Assembly (NCBI GenBank): GCA_026709365.1
Contig: JAPOTD010000123.1
Coordinates: forward strand, 1 to 36,319
Length of the DNA: 36,319 nt
Direction: 5' to 3'
DNA from: Gammaproteobacteria bacterium
GTDB lineage: Bacteria > Pseudomonadota > Gammaproteobacteria > Pseudomonadales > Azotimanducaceae
Made by a program: the position numbers and the translations under genes. Position 1 is the stretch's first letter; the number at the start of each line of letters is the position of its first letter. Below the pieces are notes generated by a model. It saw only the letters and a list, made by a program, of their open reading frames with translations. It had not been told where the DNA came from and ran no database searches. Positions 15,306 through 23,791 of this stretch are shown here, piece after piece.

Positions 15306-16517
15306 TTGCGCGCGCCCTTGGAGGACATCAAGGTTCTGGAAGTGGACAACTATATGGCCGCGCCAAGTGCCGCCGCCATCCTCGCGGACATGGGCGCCGA
15401 TGTGCTGAAGATCGAGCCCATCACCGGCGACCCGATGCGCGGCATGTCCCGGCCGCTGCGGGTTGACTCGAGCTTTGCCGACTACGACCTGCAGTTCGAC
15501 GTTGACAACCGCGGCAAGCGCTCCGCCGCCATCGCCTTGGACAAACCCGAAGGCCAAGCCCTAGCCCAGCGCTTGGCGCAGGATGCCGACGTCTTCCTGT
15601 GCAATCTGCTCGCGCAGCGGCAGCAGCGCTTCGGCCTCGATCCCGACACCCTGTTCGCCACCAACCCCCGCCTGGTTCACGCCACCCTAACCGGCTACGG
15701 CACCACCGGCCCGGAGGCTTGGCGGCCAGGCTACGACGTGACCGCCTTCTTTGGCCGCTCAGGGCTCTACGACGCTATGCGCGAGGGGGAGGACGGCGTG
15801 GTGCCCATGGCCCGTCCCGCCCAAGGCGACCACACCACCGGCTTGGCCTTGGTGGCCGCCATTCTCGCCGCCCTGCGGCTGGCGGAGCGGACCGGCGAGG
15901 GCCAAGTGGTCGAGACTTCGCTCTACGAGACCGCGGTCTGGACCCAGGCCTCCGACTTTGGCATCACCGCCACGGACAAGGCGCCCGTGCGCCGCCGGGC
16001 GCGCCACGAACAGCTTACGCCCATGACCAACCGCTACCCCTGCGGCGACGGCAAGTGGGTGGTGCTCAACATGCTCGACGGCGGCGCTTGGGAACGCCTG
16101 TGCCGGGCCATCGGCAGGACCGACTGGCTGGCTGATGAGCGCCTCGCAACCGGCCGCGACCGCTATCGGCACATGGCCGAACTCGTCGATGGCATCGACG
16201 CAACGCTCAGCGCCAGGACCCGGGACGAATGGGGCGCCGTTTTCGACGAGCACGGCGTGATCTGGGGGCCGGTGCTGGGCTTGCACGAAGTGGTGGACGA
16301 CCCGCAAGCCAACGCCATCGGCCTGTTCCCGGAGCTTCAGCACCCGGAACTCGGCACCTATCGCACCGTCAACGCCCCCATGCGCTTCAAGACGGCTGAG
16401 GTCCGGCCACGGGGGCCAGCCCCCAAGGTGGGGGAGCACACTAGGCAAATTCTGCGCGAGGCTGGCTTGTCGCAGCCGGAACTGCAGGCCTTGTTCGACA
16501 AAGGCATCATCAAGTAG
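15306..16517 (+). CDS. CaiB/BaiF (class III) CoA transferase
   Basis: A 403-residue family III acyl-CoA transferase. The opening IKVLEVDNYMAAPSAAAILADMGADVLKIE is diagnostic, and the nucleophile is expected to be Asp175 in AQGDHTTGLAL. These enzymes move CoA between carboxylic acids through a mixed anhydride and work as interlocked dimers; relatives act on carnitine, bile acids, oxalate or alpha-methylacyl-CoA. The start is a TTG at 15306, with GAGGA about 9 bases upstream. The next gene, an esterase, begins 10 bases after its stop, so they form an operon. With the P450 and SDRs nearby, a catabolic role on a hydrophobic acid is plausible but inferred. Confidence 0.92.
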   Translation: MRAPLEDIKVLEVDNYMAAPSAAAILADMGADVLKIEPITGDPMRGMSRPLRVDSSFADYDLQFDVDNRGKRSAAIALDKPEGQALAQRLAQDADVFLCNLLAQRQQRFGLDPDTLFATNPRLVHATLTGYGTTGPEAWRPGYDVTAFFGRSGLYDAMREGEDGVVPMARPAQGDHTTGLALVAAILAALRLAERTGEGQVVETSLYETAVWTQASDFGITATDKAPVRRRARHEQLTPMTNRYPCGDGKWVVLNMLDGGAWERLCRAIGRTDWLADERLATGRDRYRHMAELVDGIDATLSARTRDEWGAVFDEHGVIWGPVLGLHEVVDDPQANAIGLFPELQHPELGTYRTVNAPMRFKTAEVRPRGPAPKVGEHTRQILREAGLSQPELQALFDKGIIK

Positions 16518-16527
16518 AGAGAACCCC

Positions 16528-17478
16528 ATGACCACCAAACACCTGCTCGACCCCGAATTGCACCCGCTGCTCGAACTCTTCCCCCAGTTCGAGTTTGATG
16601 ACGAGCAGCTGCCCCTGCTGCGGAACAATCCCGCCATGGCAGCGGCGCTTGGCGATCCGGCCCAAGCGGGCGTCACCCGGGAGGAGGTCCACGTCAGCGC
16701 TGGCGACGGACCAAAGGTGCGCGCCCTGCTGTACCGGCCATCCGACAGGGCTGCCACTGGCGCCGGCTATCTGCACATACATGGCGGCGGCTACGTCTTG
16801 GGGATGCCGGAGGGGTCCGATCCGACAAACCTCCAAGTCTGTGCCCGGCTGGGCGCGGTGGTGTTGTCCGTTGACTATCGCCTGGCGCCGGAACACCCTA
16901 TTCCGGCCCCTCTGGATGACTGCTACGCTGGGCTTGCCTGGCTGCACGAACAGGCGCCGGCGCTCGGGGTGGACCGCAATCGCATCGGCATCGGCGGGGA
17001 AAGCGCCGGCGGCGGGCTGGCGGCGGCTCTTGCGATCAAGGCGCGGGACGCGGGCGAGCATGCGATCTGCCATCAACACCTAACCTATCCCATGCTCGAC
17101 GACCGCACCGGCACGCCCGAACAGCCGGGCGATCCTTTGGTGGGCGAGTTCATGTGGACTCGGCAATCCAACCAGTACGGCTGGCGCAGCTATCTGGGCG
17201 ATGCGCCCGCCGAGGCGCCGCAGGTGCCGGCCCGACTGGAGGACTTCGCGGGCCTGCCGGCCACTTGGCTGGCTACCGCCGCACTCGACCTCTTCCGCGA
17301 CGAGAACATCGACTACGCGCACAAGCTGATGCTGGCCGGAGTAAGGACGGAACTGGTTTCCTATCCCGCGGCCTGCCACGGATTCCAGATGGTGCCGGGC
17401 ACCCGGCTCGCCGAGAGATACGCCCAGGACCACCTGCGCGCCTTGGCCCGGGGTTTGGGCGTAAGCCTCAAGTTCTAG
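16528..17478 (+). CDS. Alpha/beta hydrolase, hormone-sensitive-lipase (acetyl esterase) family
   Basis: A 316-residue carboxylesterase-like protein. The oxyanion motif HGGGY appears in LHIHGGGYVLG, the nucleophile elbow is GIGGESAGGG with Ser159, and the acid and base are expected in ALDLFRDENIDYA and AACHGFQM near the end. These features define the HSL or family IV esterases, which cleave short acyl esters and sometimes lactones or amides. No signal peptide is seen, so it is cytoplasmic. It follows the CoA transferase by 10 bases and its last 11 bases overlap the convergent MFS gene. Confidence 0.92.
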   Translation: MTTKHLLDPELHPLLELFPQFEFDDEQLPLLRNNPAMAAALGDPAQAGVTREEVHVSAGDGPKVRALLYRPSDRAATGAGYLHIHGGGYVLGMPEGSDPTNLQVCARLGAVVLSVDYRLAPEHPIPAPLDDCYAGLAWLHEQAPALGVDRNRIGIGGESAGGGLAAALAIKARDAGEHAICHQHLTYPMLDDRTGTPEQPGDPLVGEFMWTRQSNQYGWRSYLGDAPAEAPQVPARLEDFAGLPATWLATAALDLFRDENIDYAHKLMLAGVRTELVSYPAACHGFQMVPGTRLAERYAQDHLRALARGLGVSLKF

Positions 17479-18709
17479 CGTCGGGTTGCGCGGCTGCCCG
17501 ATCGCCTCGCCGAAGGCGCAGCGTCCTAATCATCACCATCAAGCCGAGCAGCGTGAAAATGGCGGCGGCCAGAAATGGGGCGCCGGGGAAGTAGATCGGT
17601 GCGTCGGCGGCGCTGAACCAAGCAAAGGTCTGGGTCATGAAGGGCGGCGAGAGAATCGACACGAGGCTCGCCATGCTGCCAAGGGCACCTTGCAGTTCGC
17701 CTTGCGAATCCGCCGGCACCTGATTCGACATCAGGCTCTGCAGGGACGCGCCGATGAATCCTTGCGCCGCGCCCACCACGATCACGATGTACATCATCCA
17801 GCCGAAGGGCACGAAGGCGTAGCCGAGAAAGGCGATGATGGTCATGGTCAAGCCAATGTGGGCGGTGCGCTCGGTGCCGTAGCGGGTCAGGAAGCGTCGA
17901 ATCAGGTAGGTCTGCACCACGATCATGCACACCCCGACCGCGCCCAAGGAGAAGCCGATCTCCGCTGGTGACCAACCAAACTTCTCGATGGCGAAGTAGG
18001 ACCATACGCTCGGCAGCGAGTGGTGGCCAATCAGGTAGAAGAAGTAGGTGAAGACCAGGCCCATGACCATGGGGTAGCGCCAAAGCTGGTTGAAGGCCCC
18101 GAACGGGTTGGCCCGCCTCCATTCAAAGCGGCGCCGATTCTCCGGCTTCAGCGACTCCGGCAGCACGAAGAACCCGTACAGCACGTTGGCGAAGGCCAGC
18201 CCCGCCGCCGCGTAGAACGGCGCCCGGGGGCCGAATTCCCCCAGAAAGCCGCCAATCACCGGGCCGACAATGAAGCCCGCGCCGAAGGCCGCGCCCATCA
18301 AGGCGAAGTTCTTGGCCCGCTCCTCGGGCGGGAAGCTGTCGGCGATGAAGGCGTTGGCAATCCCGTAGGTGGAGGCGGAGATGCCGGCGATGAACCGGCC
18401 GAGGAACAGCCAGGCAATGCTCGGCGCCCAGCCCATCAGCAAGTAGTCGCCGCCCATCAGCAACAGGGATAGCAGCAGCACCGGACGACGGCCGAAGCGG
18501 TCGGAGAGGTTGCCGAGCACCGGGGCGCTGAAGAACTGCATGGCGGCGTACACGAACATCAGCCAGCCGCCATATTGCGCCGCCGAGGAGAGCGGCTCGC
18601 CGCTGACATCCATAATGAGCTGCGGCACTACCGGCATGATGATGCCGAAGCCGATGGAGTCGAGCAGCACCGTGACGAATATGAAGGCGAGGGCGTGCTT
18701 GGGGCGCAT
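17468..18709 (-). CDS. MFS transporter, TetA-like (TCR/Tet family)
   Basis: A 413-residue major facilitator with about 12 hydrophobic segments. Motif A is complete in [18 protein letters not shown] (loop 2-3). The first helix [21 protein letters not shown] is the TetA-like 'D-x-xGxGxxxPVxP' signature of drug:H+ antiporters. [21 protein letters not shown] is the motif C-like antiporter segment of helix 5. It probably expels a drug or a hydrophobic metabolite. It lies downstream of the P450 gene on the same strand (54 bases apart), so export of a P450-related compound is possible but unproven. Its end overlaps the convergent esterase. Confidence 0.9.
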   Translation of the reverse strand: MRPKHALAFIFVTVLLDSIGFGIIMPVVPQLIMDVSGEPLSSAAQYGGWLMFVYAAMQFFSAPVLGNLSDRFGRRPVLLLSLLLMGGDYLLMGWAPSIAWLFLGRFIAGISASTYGIANAFIADSFPPEERAKNFALMGAAFGAGFIVGPVIGGFLGEFGPRAPFYAAAGLAFANVLYGFFVLPESLKPENRRRFEWRRANPFGAFNQLWRYPMVMGLVFTYFFYLIGHHSLPSVWSYFAIEKFGWSPAEIGFSLGAVGVCMIVVQTYLIRRFLTRYGTERTAHIGLTMTIIAFLGYAFVPFGWMMYIVIVVGAAQGFIGASLQSLMSNQVPADSQGELQGALGSMASLVSILSPPFMTQTFAWFSAADAPIYFPGAPFLAAAIFTLLGLMVMIRTLRLRRGDRAAAQPDART

Positions 18710-18763
18710 CAGCTTGACCGCCCCCGCTCGCCAACGTGTACGGCCATCGCGAGGATGTCGGGA

Positions 18764-20005
18764 TCAGTGCTCGTGGACGCGGACCGGCAGTTCGAGATAG
18801 CCCTTGACGAAAGCCGACAGCGTGCGCACCGGCTCGCCGACCACCTCCACGAAGCGGAAGCGCTTCATGATCTCCTCCCAGAGCACCCGAAGCTGCATCT
18901 CCGCCAGCCGGTTGCCCATGCAGCGGTGGATGCCGAAGCCAAACGAGAGGTGATGGCGGGCATTGCTGCGGTCGATGATGAAGTCGTTGGGGCTGTCGAT
19001 CACCTCGTCGTCCCGATTGCCGGACACGTACCACATGCAAAGCCGGTCCCCGGCGCGGATGCGCTGGCCGCAGAGGTCGGTGTCCTCCAAGGCGGTGCGC
19101 AGCATGTAGGCCAACGGCGTCTGCCAGCGGATGATCTCCGAGACCATGTTGCGGATCAGCTTCGGGGAGGGGTCGGCGCGCAGCTTGTCGTACTCGCCGG
19201 GAAAAAGGTTCAGCGCCAGCACCCCGCCGGAAATGGAGTTGCGCGTGGTGTCGTTGCCGCCGACGATCAGCAGGATCAGGTTGCCGAGAAACTCCATCGG
19301 CGCCATGTGGCGGGTGTTCTCGCCGTGGGCGAGCATGGAAATCAGGTCGTGGGCGGGCGGCTGATTGACCCGCTCGTTCCAGAGGCGGGTGAAGTAGGCC
19401 AAGCACTCATGGAGCTCCTCGCGGCGCTGCTCCATGGTCTCGACCACGCCGCCGCCCGGCACCGCGGTGGCCACGTCCGACCAGCGCGTGAGCTTGCGCC
19501 GCTCCTCGAACGGGAAGTCGAACAGGGTGGCCAGCATCTGGGTGGTGAGCTCGATGGACACCCGATCCACCCAATTGAAGGTCTCGCCCCGAGGCAGGGA
19601 GTCGAGAATGCCTGCCGCGCGCTCGCGGATGGTGCCCTCCAGCGCCTGCAGGTTGCGCGGCTCCACCACCGGCTGCACCGTGGCCCGCTGCACGTCGTGC
19701 TTGGGCGGGTCCATGGCGATGAACATCGGCGTCTGCATGACATCCTCTTTCGGCACCGAGACCGGCGGCCCCAAGGTGATGCCCTCCTCGGAGGAGAACT
19801 GCTCGTGGTTCTTCTCCACGGCCATGATGTCGTTGAATTTCGTCACCGACCAATAGGGTCCGAACTTGCTTTCCGGGCAGTAGTGAACCGGCGCTTCCTT
19901 GCGCAAGCGCTCAAAGAAGCCCCAATGGACATCCTGCTGGAAGAGGTAGGCGTTGGAGACGTCGATTTGCTCAAGAGGGATCGAATAGGGGTCTGGCGTG
20001 CTCAT
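18764..20005 (-). CDS. Cytochrome P450, bacterial soluble type
   Basis: A 413-residue P450 monooxygenase without a membrane anchor. The I-helix oxygen-activation motif is GGNDTTRN, the K-helix ExxR is in SEIIRWQTP, and the heme-binding loop FGFGIHRCMGNRLAE contains the ligand Cys362. The architecture and MDPPKHDVQR segment resemble CYP125/CYP142-like and other actinobacterial-proteobacterial sterol or terpene hydroxylases. No ferredoxin or reductase gene is adjacent, so redox partners must be elsewhere. The ATG at 20005 is not preceded by a strong ribosome site. It is the first gene of the unit that includes the MFS exporter. Confidence 0.93.
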   Translation of the reverse strand: MSTPDPYSIPLEQIDVSNAYLFQQDVHWGFFERLRKEAPVHYCPESKFGPYWSVTKFNDIMAVEKNHEQFSSEEGITLGPPVSVPKEDVMQTPMFIAMDPPKHDVQRATVQPVVEPRNLQALEGTIRERAAGILDSLPRGETFNWVDRVSIELTTQMLATLFDFPFEERRKLTRWSDVATAVPGGGVVETMEQRREELHECLAYFTRLWNERVNQPPAHDLISMLAHGENTRHMAPMEFLGNLILLIVGGNDTTRNSISGGVLALNLFPGEYDKLRADPSPKLIRNMVSEIIRWQTPLAYMLRTALEDTDLCGQRIRAGDRLCMWYVSGNRDDEVIDSPNDFIIDRSNARHHLSFGFGIHRCMGNRLAEMQLRVLWEEIMKRFRFVEVVGEPVRTLSAFVKGYLELPVRVHEH

Positions 20006-20520
20006 GAATTCTCTGGGTCGAGGTTAACGGTTGGCGCGGTGCGCCGACTTCGGTGGGCGACATCCGCTTGAGTTGTGCGGCAACGCACCCGAAAGCCGGC
20101 TCCTAGAGCGTTGCTTGGGGAGCCATTCTAAGCCATTTCGCTCTTCACGCTCCACCTGACGGTCGCGGAAGTAGTCGCTCGGTTTGACTCACGTAGTCGT
20201 GATTCGGTCGAGGGCGGGACGCCCTCCAAGGTGCCACGCTCGGTTTGGGCGTCGTCCCCCGGAGCGAGGGCGTCCCGCCCTCGATTGGAAATCCGCGCGA
20301 CAACACAGCGGGTTGGCGCGCCCACTCGCTCCGTGGGGTCGTTGCCCGATCCGAGCGGATTCCCGGAGCGGGGAGGGCCCTTGCTGCAACACGCGCAAAA
20401 AAAGGATCAGGTCCGGCCCAAGTTTCCCAATCGAGGGCGCCAACGCGCAGCTTCGGTGCGTGTCGGTTGCTCATGCTCCGGAGCGGGACTCCCGGAGAAA
20501 GGGCCTCGCGCCCTCGTAGT
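20006..20520. other. Gene-free interval with inverted and dispersed repeats
   Basis: No supported gene in 515 bases. It holds a 19-bp exact inverted repeat (20208-20226 with 20266-20284; core GAGGGCGGGACGCCCTC), itself partly palindromic, and two short segments shared with the 14.1-kb interval. It is a composite of a dispersed element, possibly several nested copies. Open frames here are chance frames of GC-rich DNA. Confidence 0.65.
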
Positions 20521-21684
20521 CTAAAGCGGCTGAAGCCCCCCTTGGGCCAAGGCGCCCGCGTAATCCGGCTCCGCGCACTCGTCGGGCAGCGCCGCAATCC
20601 AATCCGAGACCACCTTTAGGCCGCGCCCATGTACGATGGAGCGGCCGATTTCCGGCATGCGCGTCGCCGGGTCGTCATCGGCCATGCGAAACGCGAGAAT
20701 CGAGGCATCCGGCTGGCCGGGCACGATCGAGTAGCGCCGCCCGCCGGTGCCCTGGCCCGCCGCAATCGGCGGCTTGCAAAGGCCTAAGCGGCGCAGCTGA
20801 CCGTGGTGGGCGTTCAGCCACAGGCCCGTGGTGTCGGCCCGTCCCGCCGGGTTGTGGCAGTGGCCGCAGTTGGCGTCCAAGTAGGACCGCGCCAAATGGG
20901 TCAACGATTCATTGGGGTCGGCCCAGTCCGCGTTGCGCGCCCACTGCGTCGGCGGCGGCGCGCCGTCCAGCCAGCCCAGCGCCTGGAAGTCCGCAATCTG
21001 ATTGCCGGGACCGCCGCCGTAGCCGCGGTTGAGTTGCCGGGTGGTGAGGCCGATGGGCATCAGGGCATCCCCATCCTGTCCGGTGACGTGGCAACTGGCG
21101 CACTGGTTGCGGCTCGGCACCATGTAGTTGACCGCCGTCGCCGCGCCCCCGTCAGGAAGCGCCAATGGCAAGGGGATGATCGCGCCGGTGATCGACAGCC
21201 ACGCCTCATCGCCGCGCCACACGTAGGCAAGCGCCTCCCATCGTTCCGCTTGACGCACCAGCAAGCGCGTTTCCACCAAGCGGGCGCGGGCCAAGTCGAG
21301 CGTCTCAAGGTGGCCATCCCAACCCTCCGCGGCCCGGGCGACCCCGCCGTCAGTGGGATAGAAGAAGGTCTTGCTGATCAACGTGCCCACCGGCAGGTCG
21401 TAGGCTTGGTCGGCATCGAATCGGGCGCTGCGCCCCGGAGGCAGCCAGACCGTGCGCAGCTTCTGCGCGTAGTCCGCAAACAAGGGCGTGTTGACATCGT
21501 AGGGGACCACGCCTTCCCCCAAAGCCAGCCGGTTGCCGCGGCGCTCGATCAGCCCCCAGTCGGAGAGCCGCTGCGGATAGTCGGCGGATGCGTGGAAACG
21601 CACTTCCGGCGCCGGGGCGCAAGCGCCCAGCACGCCAAGCAGGCCGCAGAGCGCAAGGCCCGCGGCGGCGCGGCCCGGTTCCAC
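20521..21684 (-). CDS. Diheme c-type cytochrome-like lipoprotein (TIGR03806 / SO2930 family)
   Basis: A 387-residue exported protein. It starts with GTG (VEPGRAAAGLALCGLLGVLGAC), a lipoprotein signal with lipobox LGAC, so Cys is probably acylated. Two heme-binding motifs are visible: CASCH in RNQCASCHVTG and CGHCH in LDANCGHCHNPAG. The segment GVVPYDVNTPLFADYAQKLR is characteristic of the family. This family is known to occur next to the beta-helix family TIGR03805, and here the two genes are adjacent, with the GTG 7 bases after the stop of that gene. The long upstream open frame is a shadow of the beta-helix gene. Electron-transfer role inferred; substrate unknown. Confidence 0.88.
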   Translation of the reverse strand: MEPGRAAAGLALCGLLGVLGACAPAPEVRFHASADYPQRLSDWGLIERRGNRLALGEGVVPYDVNTPLFADYAQKLRTVWLPPGRSARFDADQAYDLPVGTLISKTFFYPTDGGVARAAEGWDGHLETLDLARARLVETRLLVRQAERWEALAYVWRGDEAWLSITGAIIPLPLALPDGGAATAVNYMVPSRNQCASCHVTGQDGDALMPIGLTTRQLNRGYGGGPGNQIADFQALGWLDGAPPPTQWARNADWADPNESLTHLARSYLDANCGHCHNPAGRADTTGLWLNAHHGQLRRLGLCKPPIAAGQGTGGRRYSIVPGQPDASILAFRMADDDPATRMPEIGRSIVHGRGLKVVSDWIAALPDECAEPDYAGALAQGGLQPL

Positions 21685-21691
21685 AGCCGAC

Positions 21692-22918
21692 TTAGGCAGC
21701 GCCCCCGGCCAGTTCCACCGGAACCAATCGGGGATGCGAACATTGGTGCTCGCTGGTGACCACGGATGGGCTGGCATAGCCGTTGGCGCCGTCCACATTG
21801 AGCAGGTCCGCCGGCGCGTTGTCCACGCAGATGGCGAACTCAGCCGCCGTGCGTTGCGGATGGCGCACCCCATCCCAGACCACGTCGGGCAGGTGGCCCT
21901 CGGCGCCGAAGAGCGCCAAGCGAACCGCCTCAAGCCCCTCGTGATCCGGGGCGCCACCGCCGGGACCGAAGGTGTTGCCACGGATCAGCAGCGTTTCCGG
22001 GTAGGGGTCGAAGGTCTCCAACACCTTTTGCTCGCCGGTGTAGTTGGCGCTGAAGTAGCTGGAAATCAGCACGTTGGCGGTTTGGTTGTTGCGGATTTCG
22101 TTGTCGAACACCTCCACCCGGTCGTTGGCGTTGATGAGGATGCCGGAACCGGCGGGCACCCCCGCCACCGCGGAACCCGGGATGCCGAAGTTGGCGGTGT
22201 TGTTGTCAACGACCCGGTTGTTGAACACGCGGGTGCTGTGGCCCTCCTCCGGCAGGTCCGGCATGTTGAATATCAGAATGCCGCCGGTGTTGTTGGCCGC
22301 CAGGTTGCCGAACACGTCCGCATGGACGGTGTTCTCGATCTCGATGCCCGCCACGTTGAACTCGGCCCGGCTGTCGCGCACCACGACGTTGCGCGATTGG
22401 CCGACGTAAATGCCGGCGTCCGATGCGCCGATGGCCACCGCGCCTTCGATGAGCGTATTCTCGGTCTGCACCGGGTAGATGCCGTAGGCACCGTTCTCCG
22501 CACTTGGGCCACCGGTCCATTCGGTGCGCACCCGACGCACGGTGATGTTGCGCCCGTCGGTGATCTTGAGGGCGTCGCCAGCGGTGTCCTCAATGGCGAG
22601 ATCCTCGATCGTGAAGTCGCTGGCCGTCACCAGCAAGCCCTCGGCACCCGCCAGCTGCCCCTTGAAGCTCAGGATGGATTGGTCCATGCCCGCGCCGCGG
22701 ATGGTGACGCCGTCCGTGTTGAGGACCAAGCCCCTTTGCAGGCGCAGGGTGCCCGCCGGAACCTCGATGACCGTCCCCGGCGAAGCGGTCTCGACCTGCA
22801 GCCGGAAGGCCTCCTCAGCGCTCGGCGGCGGGGCGGGCGGGGTCTGCTCGACAGGCTCGCAACCCGCAAGCAGGGCAGCGGCAAGCAGGGCGGGAAAAGC
22901 GTGGGCGTGCATGTGCAT
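21692..22918 (-). CDS. Parallel beta-helix repeat lipoprotein (TIGR03805-like)
   Basis: A 408-residue lipoprotein with signal MHMHAHAFPALLAAALLAGC (lipobox LAGC). It is followed by a right-handed beta-helix built from repeated turns such as GLVLNTDGVTIRGAG, FTIEDLAIEDTAGDAL, NITVRRVRTEW, DAGIYVGQSRNVVVRDSRAEFNVAGIEIENTVHADVFGN and GILINANDRVEVFDN. Helices of this kind bind or cleave polysaccharides, or serve as scaffolds; no catalytic residues can be assigned. The ATG at 22918 has AAGGAG 7 bases upstream. It is co-transcribed with the diheme cytochrome, a conserved pairing known from many proteobacteria. Confidence 0.88.
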   Translation of the reverse strand: MHMHAHAFPALLAAALLAGCEPVEQTPPAPPPSAEEAFRLQVETASPGTVIEVPAGTLRLQRGLVLNTDGVTIRGAGMDQSILSFKGQLAGAEGLLVTASDFTIEDLAIEDTAGDALKITDGRNITVRRVRTEWTGGPSAENGAYGIYPVQTENTLIEGAVAIGASDAGIYVGQSRNVVVRDSRAEFNVAGIEIENTVHADVFGNLAANNTGGILIFNMPDLPEEGHSTRVFNNRVVDNNTANFGIPGSAVAGVPAGSGILINANDRVEVFDNEIRNNQTANVLISSYFSANYTGEQKVLETFDPYPETLLIRGNTFGPGGGAPDHEGLEAVRLALFGAEGHLPDVVWDGVRHPQRTAAEFAICVDNAPADLLNVDGANGYASPSVVTSEHQCSHPRLVPVELAGGAA

Positions 22919-22974
22919 GGGTTTCTCCTTGGATAGGCAACGAGCTTACAACAGCCCCTCCACTCGGTCGATGC

Positions 22975-23072
22975 GCCTCCCGCCCGAGGGCGAGAGGCGG
23001 TTGGAGTTTCGCTGCGCGAAACTCCCCGCTCGTTGTGGGGGTCAGATTCCGAAGTGTTTCCAAGCCCGCAAA
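22975..23072 (+). repeat. Dispersed intergenic repeat, copy 2 (full length)
   Basis: Same structure as copy 1, here on the + strand: CGCCCGAGGGCG stem, GAGGCGGTTGGAGTTTCGCTGC with its CGAAACTCC partner, then GGGTCAGATTCCGAAGTGTT and AGCCCGCA. It lies between the beta-helix gene and the RelE-like gene. Confidence 0.75.
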
Positions 23073-23096
23073 CCCAGCGGTTCATGGGGGTTCACA

Positions 23097-23357
23097 TCAT
23101 CGATACACGGATCGGCGATGCCCGACCTTCAGAATGAGGATGGTCAGCGTCTGCTCCGAGATGCTGTAAAGAACCCGATAGCGGCCGAAACGCACTCGAA
23201 AAACGTCGTCGTATCCAGATGGTTTCCGCACTCCTTTCGGGAGGGGATTTGTGGCCAGTGACGCGATGGTCGAGACCGCGCGCTCCCGATCCGTTGGAGG
23301 CAGCCGGCGCAACTGCTTCTCGGCGGAGCGGACGATTTCGACTTCATAGCGTGCCAT
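23097..23357 (-). CDS. RelE/ParE-family toxin
   Basis: An 86-residue protein. MARYEVEIVRSAEKQLRRLPP and the C-terminal VFRVRFGRYRVLYSISEQTLTILILKVGHRRSVYR form the compact RelE fold. The terminal KVGHRRSVYR is a common ending of mRNA-interferase RelE toxins, in which basic residues and a Tyr near the C-terminus act in ribosome-dependent mRNA cleavage. It overlaps the end of its antitoxin gene by 14 bases. The ATG at 23357 is preferred to an open frame extending to 23438. The toxin looks intact. Confidence 0.88.
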   Translation of the reverse strand: MARYEVEIVRSAEKQLRRLPPTDRERAVSTIASLATNPLPKGVRKPSGYDDVFRVRFGRYRVLYSISEQTLTILILKVGHRRSVYR

Positions 23358-23568
23358 CGAGCTTGAGTTCCGCCAACACGTCCGCGAGCGGGCGAGCGGG
23401 TTCCCGCCGAAGGCGCTGCACGTCTTCGATGTCCTCAAGCTCCTCGAATCGGTCCAGCAGGGCTTCCTGGATGAAGTGATTCACGATGATCCCTCTTGAT
23501 CGGCAATAGCTCTCAATGGCCGTTTTGAGACCGCTGTCTATCCTCGCGCTGATCTGCACCGTCGGCAT
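23344..23568 (-). CDS. Ribbon-helix-helix antitoxin, RelB-like
   Basis: A 74-residue protein with an RHH start, VQISARIDSGLKTAIESYCRSRG and IIVNHFIQEALLDRFEELE, followed by a flexible acidic tail that would cover the RelE-like toxin. It is the first gene of the pair and probably represses its own promoter. Its 3' end overlaps the toxin gene, a typical coupling. Repeat copy 3 lies directly upstream. Confidence 0.85.
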   Translation of the reverse strand: MPTVQISARIDSGLKTAIESYCRSRGIIVNHFIQEALLDRFEELEDIEDVQRLRREPARPLADVLAELKLDGTL

Positions 23569-23633
23569 CGTTCGCCCCTAGGACATATTAACTGGTAGCA
23601 GAAGCTAGCATTCACTGAATTGGCCCGTCAACG

Positions 23634-23736
23634 CGCCTCTCGCCCAAGGGGGCGAGAAGCGGTTGGAGTTTCGCTGCGCGAAACTCCGCCACGCACTCGC
23701 CGCTTGGGTCAGGTTCCGATATTCTTAAGCCCGCAA
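23634..23736 (+). repeat. Dispersed intergenic repeat, copy 3 (full length)
   Basis: A close match to copy 2: CGCCCAAGGGGGCG stem, GCGGTTGGAGTTTCGCTGCG, CGAAACTCC, then GGGTCAGGTTCCGATATTC and AGCCCGCA. It sits between the RelB-like promoter region and the end of the AAA ATPase gene. Copies 2 and 3 bracket the toxin-antitoxin pair in the same orientation. Confidence 0.75.
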
Positions 23737-23791
23737 AAGCTGGAGCGGGACGTAACCGGCGTCAAGCGGTTCCCGGGACGGCATTCATTGC

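Noticed and set aside
18575-20071. A 498-codon + strand frame opposite the P450
   Set aside because: It is the antisense shadow of a strongly supported P450 gene with intact motifs; composition is rich in His, Arg and Gly as expected for such shadows.
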